From the NCBI RefSeq assembly GCF_009832865.1, contig NZ_CP047130.1, positions 3,472,001-3,536,000 of the forward strand: 64,000 bases of DNA. The letters run 5' to 3'. The notes under the pieces are model-generated. The model was given only the letters and a program-made list of their open reading frames with translations. It did not search any database and was not told the origin of the DNA. The DNA comes from Colwellia sp. 20A7 (GTDB taxonomy: Bacteria > Pseudomonadota > Gammaproteobacteria > Enterobacterales > Alteromonadaceae). The position numbers were made by a program, and so were the translations under genes. How positions within the stretch are numbered: position 1 is the first letter of the stretch; each line of letters begins with the position of its first letter. Of this stretch, positions 55,506-64,000 are shown one piece after another.

Positions 55506-56607
55506 CAGCGAAGCGCAACAACCCTATAGTGTATGGCAGAAGTTACACATTGATTTAGTATTGTTGCTTGGCATATTATCACTGATGGCTCTTGGGTTAT
55601 TTATTGTCTATAGCGCTGGTGGACAAAACATAGAGATTGTTTACCGCCAAGCTATTCGATTAGGCGTCGCTTTAGCCGTTATGTTAGCAATAGCCCAAAT
55701 CCCGCCGCTTTCTTATAAAAAATGGGCGGTATCTGTTTTTGTATTAGGTGTATTACTATTAGTTTGTGTATTACTTTTCGGCCATGTAGGAAAAGGTGCG
55801 CAGCGTTGGCTAGATTTAGGTTTTATGAAATTTCAACCATCTGAAATAATGAAACTGATTGTACCTATTATGATTGCTTGGTTTGTTAGCCAAAAAAGCC
55901 TCCCCATAAAAAAAACTACGATGTTTTTCGCTTTTATTTTAGTGTTAATCCCCACACTCTTAATTGCTAAACAGCCAGATTTAGGAACATCGCTATTAAT
56001 TGCTAGTTCTGGTATTTTTGTAATATTTCTTGCTGGTGCAAGCTGGAAGCTTATTGGTGTCTGTGTTGGTTTAGCCTCTGCTTTCGCACCTATTTTATGG
56101 ATGTTTTTGATGAAAGATTATCAAAGGCAACGTGTAATGACTTTTTTAAACCCTGAACAAGATCCTCTCGGCTCTGGCTACCATATTATTCAATCTAAAA
56201 TAGCGATTGGCTCAGGTGGCGTTACTGGTAAAGGCTGGTTACAAGGCACACAATCACAGCTAGAATTTTTACCTGAACGACACACCGATTTTATTTTTGC
56301 CGTTTTTAGCGAAGAATTTGGTTTAGTTGGCGTCGGAATATTACTCGCAGTATATTTACTTATTGTAATGCGCGGTTTATGGATAGCAACAAATGCTCAA
56401 GATGCTTTTACAAAATTATTGGCAGGTAGTATAACTTTAACTTTTTTCGTTTATGTATTTGTGAATATTGGTATGGTATCAGGTTTATTACCGGTGGTTG
56501 GTGTGCCACTACCGCTAGTTAGCTTTGGTGGCACCTCAATGGTGACATTACTCGCAGGATTTGGCATGCTTATGGCTATCAGTACACACAGGCGATTTCA
56601 TGTGTAA
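55495..56607 (+). CDS. rodA: Rod-shape SEDS glycosyltransferase RodA
   Basis: The 370-residue multi-spanning protein has the SEDS motifs GAQRWLDLGFMKFQPSEIMK, KQPDLGTSLLI, FLPERHTDFIFAVFSEEFG and VVGVPLPLVSFGGTSMV. RodA polymerises glycan strands with PBP2. Its start lies inside the end of mrdA, so the two are coupled. Confidence 0.96.
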   Translation: MRNNSEAQQPYSVWQKLHIDLVLLLGILSLMALGLFIVYSAGGQNIEIVYRQAIRLGVALAVMLAIAQIPPLSYKKWAVSVFVLGVLLLVCVLLFGHVGKGAQRWLDLGFMKFQPSEIMKLIVPIMIAWFVSQKSLPIKKTTMFFAFILVLIPTLLIAKQPDLGTSLLIASSGIFVIFLAGASWKLIGVCVGLASAFAPILWMFLMKDYQRQRVMTFLNPEQDPLGSGYHIIQSKIAIGSGGVTGKGWLQGTQSQLEFLPERHTDFIFAVFSEEFGLVGVGILLAVYLLIVMRGLWIATNAQDAFTKLLAGSITLTFFVYVFVNIGMVSGLLPVVGVPLPLVSFGGTSMVTLLAGFGMLMAISTHRRFHV

Positions 56608-56707
56608 TATTTCATCTTAACTTGCTGTTAGCCTAGCCGCTAACGATAACTTTGCCTTTTGCTTAAATTAATAATACTGCAATTATAACAATCAAAAACT
56701 TTATACA

Positions 56708-57568
56708 ATGAGTAAATTCATGAGAAATCTACAAACACTTTTCTTAATTATTTCAGTGCTTCTTCTCGCATCCTGTAGCACTGGTCGCTATCAAGATAAA
56801 CATGACAGTATACCCACTCGACTTCCAAACCAAAGTGAGCAACAAGATGCCATTGCACGTGCTGAAGTTTATAGCAGAGGGGGTAATAAAGACTATCAAG
56901 TACGTGGTATCAACTATAAAATATTACCCAGTGCACAAAATTTTGAGCAAATAGGTACAGCATCTTGGTACGGCAATAAGTTTCATGGGCATTTAACGTC
57001 GAATGGCGAAATTTATGATATGTACGCAATGAGTGCTGCACATAAAAATTTACCATTACCTACTTACCTTAAAGTCACCAACCTAGCTAATGATAAATCA
57101 GTTATTGTCCGTGTTAACGATCGAGGACCCTTTCATCAAAATCGTATTATTGATTTATCCTATAGTGCAGCTTATAAACTTGATATGCTAAAAAGTGGTA
57201 CCGCAGACGTAAAAATTAGCGCGATTACCGAATTTGGAGAGAAAATAACAGCAATGACCTCACCTATTACGAATAAAGAAATAGATAAAGAGCCAATCAT
57301 TAGTAAAACAATTGCTGACCATTTACTTGAGAAAACATCAACTAAAGCAAAAGATCATATTCAAGTGTTTGCTACTACCAAACATGAATTAGCGCAAAAA
57401 ATAGCGAAAGAGATAGCAATCAAACATTCTCAAACGGTTAAATTCCCTAAAGAAAATGGAATATATCGTATTCAAATAGGTCCAATTGTAGATACAACCA
57501 TTTTAAATAACCTATTAATAGAGCTAAAAAGTGGTAGCTATCCCAATGCCTATTTAAAAGCTTTATAA
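56708..57568 (+). CDS. rlpA: Septal-ring lytic transglycosylase RlpA with SPOR domain
   Basis: The 286-residue lipoprotein has lipobox LASC (Cys23), a double-psi beta-barrel domain with GTASWYGNKFHGHLTSNGE and VRVNDRGPFHQNRIIDLS, and a C-terminal SPOR-like domain (about 208-286) ending in IYRIQIGPI. RlpA cleaves denuded glycan at the septum. An alternative ATG is at 56720. It follows rodA by 100 bases. Confidence 0.94.
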   Translation: MSKFMRNLQTLFLIISVLLLASCSTGRYQDKHDSIPTRLPNQSEQQDAIARAEVYSRGGNKDYQVRGINYKILPSAQNFEQIGTASWYGNKFHGHLTSNGEIYDMYAMSAAHKNLPLPTYLKVTNLANDKSVIVRVNDRGPFHQNRIIDLSYSAAYKLDMLKSGTADVKISAITEFGEKITAMTSPITNKEIDKEPIISKTIADHLLEKTSTKAKDHIQVFATTKHELAQKIAKEIAIKHSQTVKFPKENGIYRIQIGPIVDTTILNNLLIELKSGSYPNAYLKAL

Positions 57569-57602
57569 TACAAAACAATGCAGAAGTTAAGATATTAAGA
57601 CT

Positions 57603-57626
57603 AATTGTAAATCGATTTTTACAATT
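57603..57626. terminator. Hairpin between rlpA and dacA
   Basis: Perfect 9-bp arms AATTGTAAA and TTTACAATT with a six-base loop, 35 bases past the rlpA stop. It may end the block or attenuate dacA transcription. Confidence 0.5.
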
Positions 57627-57723
57627 TACTTAATATCAACCATAGCCATGTAAATTAGAGCTGTTATACTTTCTCTAGCTTTATATTCATTCATCACTCT
57701 ATCGAATCTAACATTAAATAATT

Positions 57724-58920
57724 ATGCCTATAAAATCAAAAAATATCGTACGTAATTTTTTCAAAATCATATCCACTTCTTTGTTTGGAACAGCACTCAC
57801 TTTTTCATCGATAAGTAATGCAATAACAATTATACCTGATGCACCACAAATTAATGCTAAAGGGTATATTTTAATGGATTTCACTACAGGTAAAGTTATT
57901 GCACAAAGCAATGCCGACATGCAATTAGCACCTGCTAGTTTAACCAAAATGATGACAAGTTATATCATAGGAAAGGAATTAAAAAACGGCAATATATCCA
58001 ATGAAGATAAGGTGAGAATCAGTGAAAATGCTTGGGCAAAAAACTTTCCTGATTCATCAAAAATGTTTATCGAAGTCGGTACAGAAGTTTCAGTTGAACT
58101 ACTAAACAAAGGTATTATTGTTGCGTCAGGTAATGATGCCTGTGTTGCAATGGCCGAGCACATCGCTGGTAGTGAAGGTGCTTTTGCTGACTTAATGAAT
58201 GCTCATGCTGCACAGTTAGGTATGTCGAGTTCATTCTTTGAAAACAGTCATGGTTTAGATAGCTCATCACATATGACCACACCACGTGATATGGCAACTT
58301 TAGCGGGTGCAATTATCCGTGACGTACCTGATGAATATTTAATTTATAAACAAAAATCTTTTACATACAACAATATCAAACAGTATAACCGTAACTCATT
58401 GCTGTGGGATAAAAGCTTGAATGTGGATGGCATGAAAACAGGCCACACATCAAATGCTGGTTATAGTTTAGTAACCTCGGCAACAAAAGGTGACATGCGC
58501 CTGATTACCGTGGTAATGGGCACTGAAAGTGAGCGTTCACGTAAAGTAGAAAGTAAAAAATTACTTAACTATGGCTTCCGTTTCTTTGAAACATTTACAC
58601 CATACCAAGCTGGTGAAATATTTGCGACTAACCGTATTTGGATGGGTGATAAAAAAGAAGTAGATTTAGGTATTACAATGGATATTCCTATTACTATTCC
58701 TCGTGGTCAACGTAAAAACTTAGAAGCAACATTTGAATTAGATCAACAACTAAAAGCACCAATAGCAAAAGGCACTGTTGTTGGTAAGTTATTCTTACAA
58801 ATCGGAAATGAAGAGATTGCGCAATACCCTCTTGTTACTCTACAAGAAGTTAATGAAGGTAGTTTCTTTTCAAAAGTAGTTGATTACATTAAATTATTCT
58901 TTGCACAGTTTTTTGAATAA
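57724..58920 (+). CDS. dacA: D-Ala-D-Ala carboxypeptidase (PBP5/6 type)
   Basis: The 398-residue protein has a signal peptide and the S11 peptidase motifs: SxxK in APASLTKMM, SGN in VASGNDACVAMA and KTG in MKTGHTSNAGYS. A C-terminal amphipathic helix (VVDYIKLFFAQFFE) anchors it to the membrane. It trims pentapeptides in the wall. In E. coli it precedes ybeD-lipB-lipA; here a terminator and convergent genes follow. Confidence 0.96.
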   Translation: MPIKSKNIVRNFFKIISTSLFGTALTFSSISNAITIIPDAPQINAKGYILMDFTTGKVIAQSNADMQLAPASLTKMMTSYIIGKELKNGNISNEDKVRISENAWAKNFPDSSKMFIEVGTEVSVELLNKGIIVASGNDACVAMAEHIAGSEGAFADLMNAHAAQLGMSSSFFENSHGLDSSSHMTTPRDMATLAGAIIRDVPDEYLIYKQKSFTYNNIKQYNRNSLLWDKSLNVDGMKTGHTSNAGYSLVTSATKGDMRLITVVMGTESERSRKVESKKLLNYGFRFFETFTPYQAGEIFATNRIWMGDKKEVDLGITMDIPITIPRGQRKNLEATFELDQQLKAPIAKGTVVGKLFLQIGNEEIAQYPLVTLQEVNEGSFFSKVVDYIKLFFAQFFE

Positions 58921-58986
58921 AAGCTTTGTGCAAAGCAGTAAATAAACAACCTAGACTCAACAAGCTACCTAGATAGTTTACATAAA

Positions 58987-59018
58987 AAAGCCACAAGTGA
59001 TATATCACCTGTGGCTTT
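58987..59018. terminator. Bidirectional terminator between dacA and the FabH-like gene
   Basis: Arms AAAGCCACAaGTGA and TCACcTGTGGCTTT around TATA, with T-rich DNA on the 3' side in both directions. It fits termination of both convergent transcripts. Confidence 0.9.
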
Positions 59019-59053
59019 GTTTTTAGGGCTATATGTCCTGCCTTACAATCTGT

Positions 59054-60172
59054 TTAAACATACTCTAAGATTAAACAACACGCTGAATAACCGGCGCCAA
59101 AAGAGCATAACACCGCTTTATCTCCTGAATTAAAACCATCATGATGTTTATGCAAAGCAATAATACAACCTGCTGAACTCGTATTAGCGTACTCATCTAA
59201 AATAATAGGTGCTTCTTCTGGAGTAGGATCGCGCCCTAAAACCTTCTTACCAATAAAGTTATTCATATTAATATTTGCTTGGTGTAAATAAAGGCGCTTA
59301 ATATTTTCTGGTGCTAAGCCAACCTTATCCATTTGCGATGCTATTAGGTTCGATACCATCGGCAGTACTTCTTTAAATACTTTACGCCCTTGCTGTATAA
59401 AATACTTATCGATATCGTTTTCAGTGTCAGGACTACATTGATTCATATAACCAATATTGCTACGAATATTATTTGAAAATTGTGTGATAGGTTGTTCTGC
59501 AATAATTTTGAATTGATGCTCGCCTGTCGCTGTAGAAGCATCCTCAATGATTGACGCTGTTGCAACATCACCGAAAATAAAATGACTATCTCTGTCTCGG
59601 TAATTAATTTGTGGTGACAGTATTTCAGGGTTAATCACTAATACTGTTTTAGCTGTACCACTACGAATAGCATTGGCCGCATTGATAATACCAAATGTTG
59701 CTGCAGAACAAGCAACCAACATATCAAACCCCCAACCAGGACAACCTAATGCTTGTTGTATTTCAATTGCCATAGCAGGGTAAGAGCGTTGCGTATAAGC
59801 GCAAGCGACAATAATAAGGTCAATATCTGCCGCGGTTTTATTCGCTGCTGCAATTGCTTGTTTGGCTGCTGCAACACCAATTTCGGCTTGTAGGGATAAT
59901 TCGCTATTTGGCCGTTCAGCAAATGAAGGCCTCATAACATCAATATTTAAGATGTCTGACTTAGACATAACATAGCGGCTTTTAATACCTGAAGCTTTTT
60001 CGATAAAAGCGCTACTTGAATGGGCTAGCGCAGTAATATCACCATTTTCGATGGCTTGTTCATTACTGCTATTGAATTGATCGACATAACGATTGAAACA
60101 AGTAACTAACTCATCATTTGAAATACTTTCAGAAGGAGTAAATAACCCCGTACCACTAATTACAACAGACAT
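59054..60172 (-). CDS. FabH-like beta-ketoacyl-ACP synthase III
   Basis: The 372-residue thiolase-fold enzyme has the catalytic Cys in MLVACSAATFG, His in LHQANINMN and Asn in EYANTSSAGC. It resembles FabH but is longer than E. coli FabH (317) and has a distinct N-terminus (ESISNDELV). Such second FabH-like enzymes start fatty acid synthesis from acyl-CoA or act in specialised lipid pathways; the substrate here is not evident. It is monocistronic and convergent with dacA. Confidence 0.9.
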   Translation of the reverse strand: MSVVISGTGLFTPSESISNDELVTCFNRYVDQFNSSNEQAIENGDITALAHSSSAFIEKASGIKSRYVMSKSDILNIDVMRPSFAERPNSELSLQAEIGVAAAKQAIAAANKTAADIDLIIVACAYTQRSYPAMAIEIQQALGCPGWGFDMLVACSAATFGIINAANAIRSGTAKTVLVINPEILSPQINYRDRDSHFIFGDVATASIIEDASTATGEHQFKIIAEQPITQFSNNIRSNIGYMNQCSPDTENDIDKYFIQQGRKVFKEVLPMVSNLIASQMDKVGLAPENIKRLYLHQANINMNNFIGKKVLGRDPTPEEAPIILDEYANTSSAGCIIALHKHHDGFNSGDKAVLCSFGAGYSACCLILEYV

Positions 60173-60318
60173 AAAATTTTCTCAAACATACAAAGAAGGT
60201 ATGACCACTAGTGTATTTTATTTGATAGGTTTTGTCGATTGTTCGGCAATTTATTAACAACAGGGCTTAATGACAATAGTCATTCTATTACCCGCTAAAC
60301 TAACCTTAATGTAAAAGG

Positions 60319-60669
60319 TTATTCCTCAAAATAAGTACCCCAACCGTCATAATCTACTTTGCACTTCTGCGCCAGCTCAAACATTTCTTTTGTTTCTTTT
60401 CTCAGTAATTCTGCGTTTAGCATTTGCTCAGTTACAATATCAAAAGCAAATACTTTATCACCATTTTCAAGTTCAGCTTCTTCAGGCTCTTCAATTTCTA
60501 ACCCTAATTTAAATGCAGCTATTGCGGCCTTTTCAAGTACCTCAAAATTTTCACTAGCAAAATGATGTTCAATGGTATGGTATACCTCTTCATTTGTGCC
60601 GTCTTCGAGTAATTCACCAACAAGTGCATCGGTATGTTCCAACCAACCTTCTAATTCTTTATCAATCAT
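60319..60669 (-). CDS. rraB: RNase E inhibitor RraB
   Basis: The 116-residue acidic protein matches RraB: DGTNEEVYHTIEHHFASENF, LEKAAIAAFKLGLEI and the C-terminal DYDGWGTYFEE. RraB binds the RNase E scaffold and alters RNA decay. Its start overlaps the stop of the acyltransferase gene by eight bases, implying co-transcription. Confidence 0.95.
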   Translation of the reverse strand: MIDKELEGWLEHTDALVGELLEDGTNEEVYHTIEHHFASENFEVLEKAAIAAFKLGLEIEEPEEAELENGDKVFAFDIVTEQMLNAELLRKETKEMFELAQKCKVDYDGWGTYFEE

Positions 60670-61411
60670 TTTCTTTACCCTTTGCTATTTCTTCATCAAG
60701 TTGACTAATTTTTTCTTTCATTAAAGCGTGTGTTTGCTCTGCTATAATACGCGCACTGACACTAGTATCATTAGGAATCACAATCGGGTCTAAAAGTTCA
60801 ATAATAATTTTACCATTGTTCCAGCGTCCTAGTTTAATTGTTCCGTTTTGATTACTAACACAAATAGGAATTATAGGAACGTTAGCTTGTATTGCTGTAC
60901 GAAAAGCGCCTGTTTTAAAAGGTAAAAGCCCTCGCCCTTTACTGCGAGTACCTTCAGGGAACATCAACACAGAAAGTTTATTTTGCGTAATTTTTTTGAC
61001 GGTAACATTCATAGTCCCCATCGCTTTATTCGAATTTTTACGATCAATTAATATGTTGCCTGTCAGCCAATACATTTGGCCAAAAATAGGGATCCATTTT
61101 AAACTTTTTTTACCTAGCGTTACCGTGCCTGGCTGGACAGCATTAGCGACAGTAAAAATATCATAATTGTCTTGGTGATTAGCCACATAAATTGCAGGGC
61201 CGATAGTTTTAACTGACTCAGGAATTCTGACTTCAACATCAAAACCGAGTAATTTACTTATTTTGCCTAAATATTTAGACGTATAGTAAACATTGTCTCG
61301 ATGAAAGGGCCTTATTACACAGTATAAGCAAGAAAGAATGCAAACAAGTAGAAAGACAAGAGCCATCAAAATAAAACGAAAAAGAGATAACAATAAAGGA
61401 ATTCCTAGCAA
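60662..61411 (-). CDS. plsC: 1-acyl-sn-glycerol-3-phosphate acyltransferase (PlsC-like)
   Basis: The 249-residue membrane enzyme has an N-terminal hydrophobic anchor, the HxxxxD motif in VANHQDNYDIF and the FPEGTRSKGRGLLPFKTG substrate loop. It makes phosphatidic acid. It pairs with rraB by overlapping stop and start codons. Confidence 0.92.
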   Translation of the reverse strand: MLGIPLLLSLFRFILMALVFLLVCILSCLYCVIRPFHRDNVYYTSKYLGKISKLLGFDVEVRIPESVKTIGPAIYVANHQDNYDIFTVANAVQPGTVTLGKKSLKWIPIFGQMYWLTGNILIDRKNSNKAMGTMNVTVKKITQNKLSVLMFPEGTRSKGRGLLPFKTGAFRTAIQANVPIIPICVSNQNGTIKLGRWNNGKIIIELLDPIVIPNDTSVSARIIAEQTHALMKEKISQLDEEIAKGKEND

Positions 61412-61709
61412 AATTTAAGGTGGCGAGTATAGCAAGTTGCCATACTCAATAAAACAATTACTATCCTTAACATAGTAATCAAAGACTTAATTTTCCAATA
61501 TAAAAATTAATAAAAACAAAGTAAAGGCTGGGTCGAGTCTTCGAACATGTTTAACTGTCGATTCACTACCAGAGTATTTAAAATACCTTATGTAATAATG
61601 GCAGCTTTAGATATAGAGAAAGTATAGTAAAACAATACTATTAGGATTAGTTAACCTTAAGGTCAATAAGCATAAGGTTAACTAATTTGGCATTTAACTA
61701 GTTTGACAT
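61412..61709. other. Intergenic region with hairpin and short repeats
   Basis: About 298 bases with no gene. The left part is the upstream region of plsC. The right part holds a strong hairpin (61649-61683) and imperfect repeats of a TTTGGCATTTAACTA-type unit (about 61687-61718). Confidence 0.5.
61649..61683. terminator. Hairpin after the small membrane protein gene
   Basis: Perfect 11-bp arms AGTTAACCTTA and TAAGGTTAACT with a 13-base loop, 27 bases past the stop of the minus-strand gene. Weak T-tract. Confidence 0.65.
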
Positions 61710-62207
61710 TTAACTAATATCTGTCATTTTCATCTGAATATAAGACTGGGCATCATTTGATAGATGAGACTTAGATAAGTAGCTTTTTCCGGTATTTTTC
61801 CCTGCCTTAAAATGCAAAACATACCCTAAACTCGTTTCTGTTATTGTGGTTACGTCTTGCCATAAAATCCTGCCGGTATGATAAAAAGACTCACTAAGAA
61901 CACCTTGTTCATCAATAGTTAATGTTACTTCGCTGTTAGAAGCTTTACTAAGCATTTGTCTAACAACCCACCAAGGCTGACTATAGTAAAGACTTAGCGC
62001 TTCTAAGATCCCTAGTGCCACAACAAACCAAGCAGCATAGGCATTTACCGGAGTAAATAATAGAATGATTAAACCAAATAACATTAACACACCTGATTTT
62101 AAAAAAGTCTTAGCTGAAAGCTCTAATGTGCTTGATTCACTATAACACTCGTTAAAATATGGTTTATCTAATATAAATTTGCTTGTAAAAGAAGGAGATG
62201 AATTCAT
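61710..62207 (-). CDS. Small YcxB-like membrane protein
   Basis: The 165-residue protein has two closely spaced hydrophobic segments (about 34-72) and a C-terminal domain with ILWQDVTTITETSLGYVLHF and SYLSKSHLSND, reminiscent of YcxB-like proteins. The function is unknown. It lies downstream of the enoyl-CoA hydratase gene with a terminator hairpin between them, so it probably has its own promoter. Confidence 0.65.
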   Translation of the reverse strand: MNSSPSFTSKFILDKPYFNECYSESSTLELSAKTFLKSGVLMLFGLIILLFTPVNAYAAWFVVALGILEALSLYYSQPWWVVRQMLSKASNSEVTLTIDEQGVLSESFYHTGRILWQDVTTITETSLGYVLHFKAGKNTGKSYLSKSHLSNDAQSYIQMKMTDIS

Positions 62208-62292
62208 GAAAAAAAACTAACAATAAATAAAAATAATTCTAACAGAAATTATTCATGAAGTAATGAAGGTAATTGAACTTTAATGGTTAAAA

Positions 62293-62325
62293 AGCACTCT
62301 GCGTCATCAAAATGCCACAAGTGCT
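62293..62325 (-). terminator. Terminator of the enoyl-CoA hydratase gene
   Basis: On the minus strand AGCACT and AGTGCT arms with a 21-base loop, followed directly by five Ts, just after the stop codon. Confidence 0.65.
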
Positions 62326-62331
62326 ATAAAA

Positions 62332-63141
62332 TTAAAAACTACTGCGATCGATAAATGATTTTGGTTCTTCATTTCTTGCTAAACCATTCTTCATTGCTAT
62401 CCGTTGGTTTTTCCGTCCTAATAATCGTAACTGAACTATCCTTTCCCAGAATAACGCCGCTCGGGTATCTTTTTTCCAAGTCTTTTTAAATAAATATTTA
62501 GCGGCAGCAATAGCGTCGGGACTTTGTTGACAGATTTTTTCAGCCAACGATTTTGCTTCAATTAATGGTGTATCACTAACCTTTGAAACTAAACCATATT
62601 GCTCAGCCTCAACTCCGGAGAAAAATCGCCCTGTCATTGTTAATTCTTGGGCTATATCTACACGAGTTAATCTGGACAAGGTTGCCATACCGCTCATGTC
62701 GGGGATCAAACCCCATTTCATTTCTAGAATCGATAGATTTGCATCAGGAGTCGCTATACGATAATCACAACCCAATATAATTTGCATACCAGCCCCAAAA
62801 CAATTGCCGTGTACAACAGCAATAACAGGTACTGATAAATCTCGCCAAACGTGTGCTACTCGTTGAAACATATTATCTTTGCGCCAAGGGAGTTTGAAGA
62901 AGAACTTACCAATCATTGAGGGATTTTTAGCAACATAATTAAAATCTAACCCCGCACAAAATGAAGCCCCTGCGCCTTGTAAAATGACACAACGAATACT
63001 GCGATCTTTATCTATTTTTTTAGCTACTTGCACTAATTCAAGTATCATTGGTTTATCTAAACCATTATGTTTATCCACTCTATTTAAAGTGACATAAGCA
63101 ATGTTTTGCTCAACGTTAAATTTCACTCTCGCATTAGTCAT
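62332..63141 (-). CDS. Enoyl-CoA hydratase/crotonase family protein
   Basis: The protein (269 residues) has the crotonase fold: VTLNRVDKHNGLDKPM, the oxyanion-hole regions GAGASFCAGLDF and HGNCFGAGMQIILGCDYRIATP, and EMKWGLIPDMSG. It may hydrate or isomerise acyl-CoAs; the exact reaction is not visible. ATG at 63141 is chosen since GAGATGG lies nine bases upstream; 63153 is an alternative. A FadR-like palindrome lies about 50 bases upstream. Confidence 0.88.
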   Translation of the reverse strand: MTNARVKFNVEQNIAYVTLNRVDKHNGLDKPMILELVQVAKKIDKDRSIRCVILQGAGASFCAGLDFNYVAKNPSMIGKFFFKLPWRKDNMFQRVAHVWRDLSVPVIAVVHGNCFGAGMQIILGCDYRIATPDANLSILEMKWGLIPDMSGMATLSRLTRVDIAQELTMTGRFFSGVEAEQYGLVSKVSDTPLIEAKSLAEKICQQSPDAIAAAKYLFKKTWKKDTRAALFWERIVQLRLLGRKNQRIAMKNGLARNEEPKSFIDRSSF

Positions 63142-63153
63142 AAAATTTACCAT

Positions 63154-63477
63154 CTCAAAGTTAATCTTTTATTGAGTGTGCCATAATTAAACTGGTAGTA
63201 CCACAAAGCAAGATTATTTAGCTTAACGCGGTAATTTTCAGATCAAAAATGTGTTTTTTTCCCTGAACTTTACCAATATATCCGATAATTTTGTGGTAAA
63301 GTTACTAAACGCACCTAGATTAATATCATTACAAAAATAAAACAGCCTCAGGTTGATAATGTTAAAAATAAATAACATGTAATGATTACTGATACTTTCA
63401 GATGTCTACTATTTAAGACGTCTGCCCTTGGTATAAACACCAAAGGGATAATAGTTTAATTTTTCTAAGGAAATAAC
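63154..63477. other. Divergent regulatory region, crotonase / nagB
   Basis: A 324-base region between divergent genes. It contains a FadR-like site (63190-63206), an inverted repeat with 10-bp arms AACTTTACCA and TGGTAAAGTT (about 63267-63304) and, just before nagB, CCCTTGGT/ACCAAAGGG arms (about 63424-63446). No gene seen. Confidence 0.5.
63190..63206. promoter_or_regulatory. Candidate FadR operator
   Basis: AACTGGTAGTACCACAA fits the TGG-N5-CCA core of FadR sites (for example CTGGTACGACCAG upstream of E. coli fabA). It lies about 50 bases upstream of the crotonase start, where a fatty-acid-responsive repressor would act. Confidence 0.5.
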
Positions 63478-64000
63478 ATGCAAGTTATTATTTTTGACGA
63501 TGCACAACAAGTTGCCGTTAATGCTGCCGAATGGGTAGCTGAATTAATTACTAAGAAAAAAAACCCCGTGTTAGGCCTAGCGACAGGCAGCACTCCAATT
63601 AGTCTTTACCAACAACTTGTTAATAAATATAAAGCAGGTGAGTTGAGCTTTAAAAATACGACAAGTTTTAATTTAGATGAGTATTTGGGTATTGATGCTG
63701 ATAATGAACAAAGCTATCGCCACTTTATGAATCAAAATTTATTTAATCATGTTGATATTAATATAGACAATACCTTTTTACCTACTTGTAACCAAGGTGA
63801 AAACCCTAGAGAGCAAGGCTTAGCTTATGAAGAGAAAATCAAGCAAGCAAATGGTGTTGATTTACAAATATTAGGCATTGGTGCAAATGGACATATTGGC
63901 TTTAATGAACCAACGTCAAGTTTAGCGTCACGCACACGAATAAAAACATTAACACAACAAACTCTTAATGATAATTCTCGTTTATTTAATAAAGATGAAT
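63478..64000 (+). CDS. nagB: Glucosamine-6-phosphate deaminase (3' part outside window)
   Basis: The frame is open from the ATG at 63478 to the window end (174 residues seen). It has VLGLATGSTPISLYQ, FNLDEYLGI (catalytic Asp region), and LGIGANGHIGFNEP with the active-site His. It converts glucosamine-6-P to fructose-6-P and ammonia. The ribosome-binding site is AAGGAAA. A hairpin-like CCCTTGGT/ACCAAAGGG element lies about 30 bases upstream. Confidence 0.93.
   Translation, partial: MQVIIFDDAQQVAVNAAEWVAELITKKKNPVLGLATGSTPISLYQQLVNKYKAGELSFKNTTSFNLDEYLGIDADNEQSYRHFMNQNLFNHVDINIDNTFLPTCNQGENPREQGLAYEEKIKQANGVDLQILGIGANGHIGFNEPTSSLASRTRIKTLTQQTLNDNSRLFNKDE

Noticed and set aside
1-64000. CRISPR array, tRNA or rRNA gene, prophage
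   Set aside because: No regularly spaced repeats, no cloverleaf-like or rRNA-conserved stretches, and no phage structural genes were recognised when reading through the window.

Overview
The window looks like chromosome of a marine, low-GC gammaproteobacterium of the order Alteromonadales, most likely Colwellia- or Thalassotalea-like. This is an inference from gene content, the AT-rich intergenic DNA and conserved blocks such as TonB2/TtpC and leuS-lptE-holA-nadD-rsfS-rlmH-mrdA-rodA-rlpA-dacA; no 16S or other marker gene is present. No tRNA, rRNA, CRISPR array or prophage was seen.

Layout. (1) 1-4.3 kb, minus strand: a TonB2-type energising operon (DUF3450, TtpC-like ExbB, ExbB, ExbD, TonB, TPR protein cut by the window edge) with translationally coupled junctions. 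(2) 4.8-16.5 kb: mixed housekeeping genes: an alkyltransferase-like DNA repair protein, YaiI, a periplasmic binding-like protein, a TrmH-type methyltransferase, MYG1, a BacNav-like ion channel, a metallo-beta-lactamase-fold hydrolase, an NSS transporter, RmuC, the lipoate genes (ybeD-lipB-lipA) and a CPA1 antiporter. (3) 16.5-19.6 kb: a scar. A second copy of the 3' end of the neighbouring purine permease gene is split by a complete IS982-family element with a 6-bp target duplication, and is cut on its other side by an IS3-family element whose orfB is frameshifted and which has no matching target duplication. (4) 19.6-43.1 kb: a large purine-utilisation locus. (5) 43.1-47.3 kb: a single-Cys thioredoxin-fold lipoprotein flanked by two copies of an 83-84-bp repeat, a Lon-like protease and a zinc-ribbon protein. 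(6) 47.5-58.9 kb, plus strand: the leuS...dacA cell-wall/translation block. (7) 59-64 kb: a FabH-like ketosynthase, RraB, PlsC-like acyltransferase, a small membrane protein, an enoyl-CoA hydratase and the start of nagB.

How the purine locus appears to work. A TonB-dependent receptor is the likely outer-membrane entry point. A secreted adenosine deaminase, a NUP-family lipoprotein and a secreted MTA/SAH-nucleosidase-fold enzyme would deaminate and deribosylate nucleosides outside the inner membrane. AzgA-type and NAT-type permeases would then import the bases. Guanine deaminase and XdhABC lead to urate; membrane cytochrome-c-linked PuuD, HIU hydrolase, OHCU decarboxylase, allantoinase, allantoicase and ureidoglycolate lyase take urate to glyoxylate and urea. 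A RutR-like TetR regulator sits in the middle. I found three near-identical 16-bp palindromes (form CTGACAC-N4-GTCAA), one upstream of each of the main units (adenosine deaminase, receptor, xdhA). They match the spacing of the known RutR operator, so I propose one co-regulated regulon reaching from outer membrane to ring opening.

The most interesting points are the shared operator, the Asp-to-Asn change in the nucleosidase-like enzyme that predicts action on 6-oxopurine nucleosides, the EF-hand loop in the receptor, an unrecognised secreted protein in the same operon, and the permease relic between two insertion sequences.
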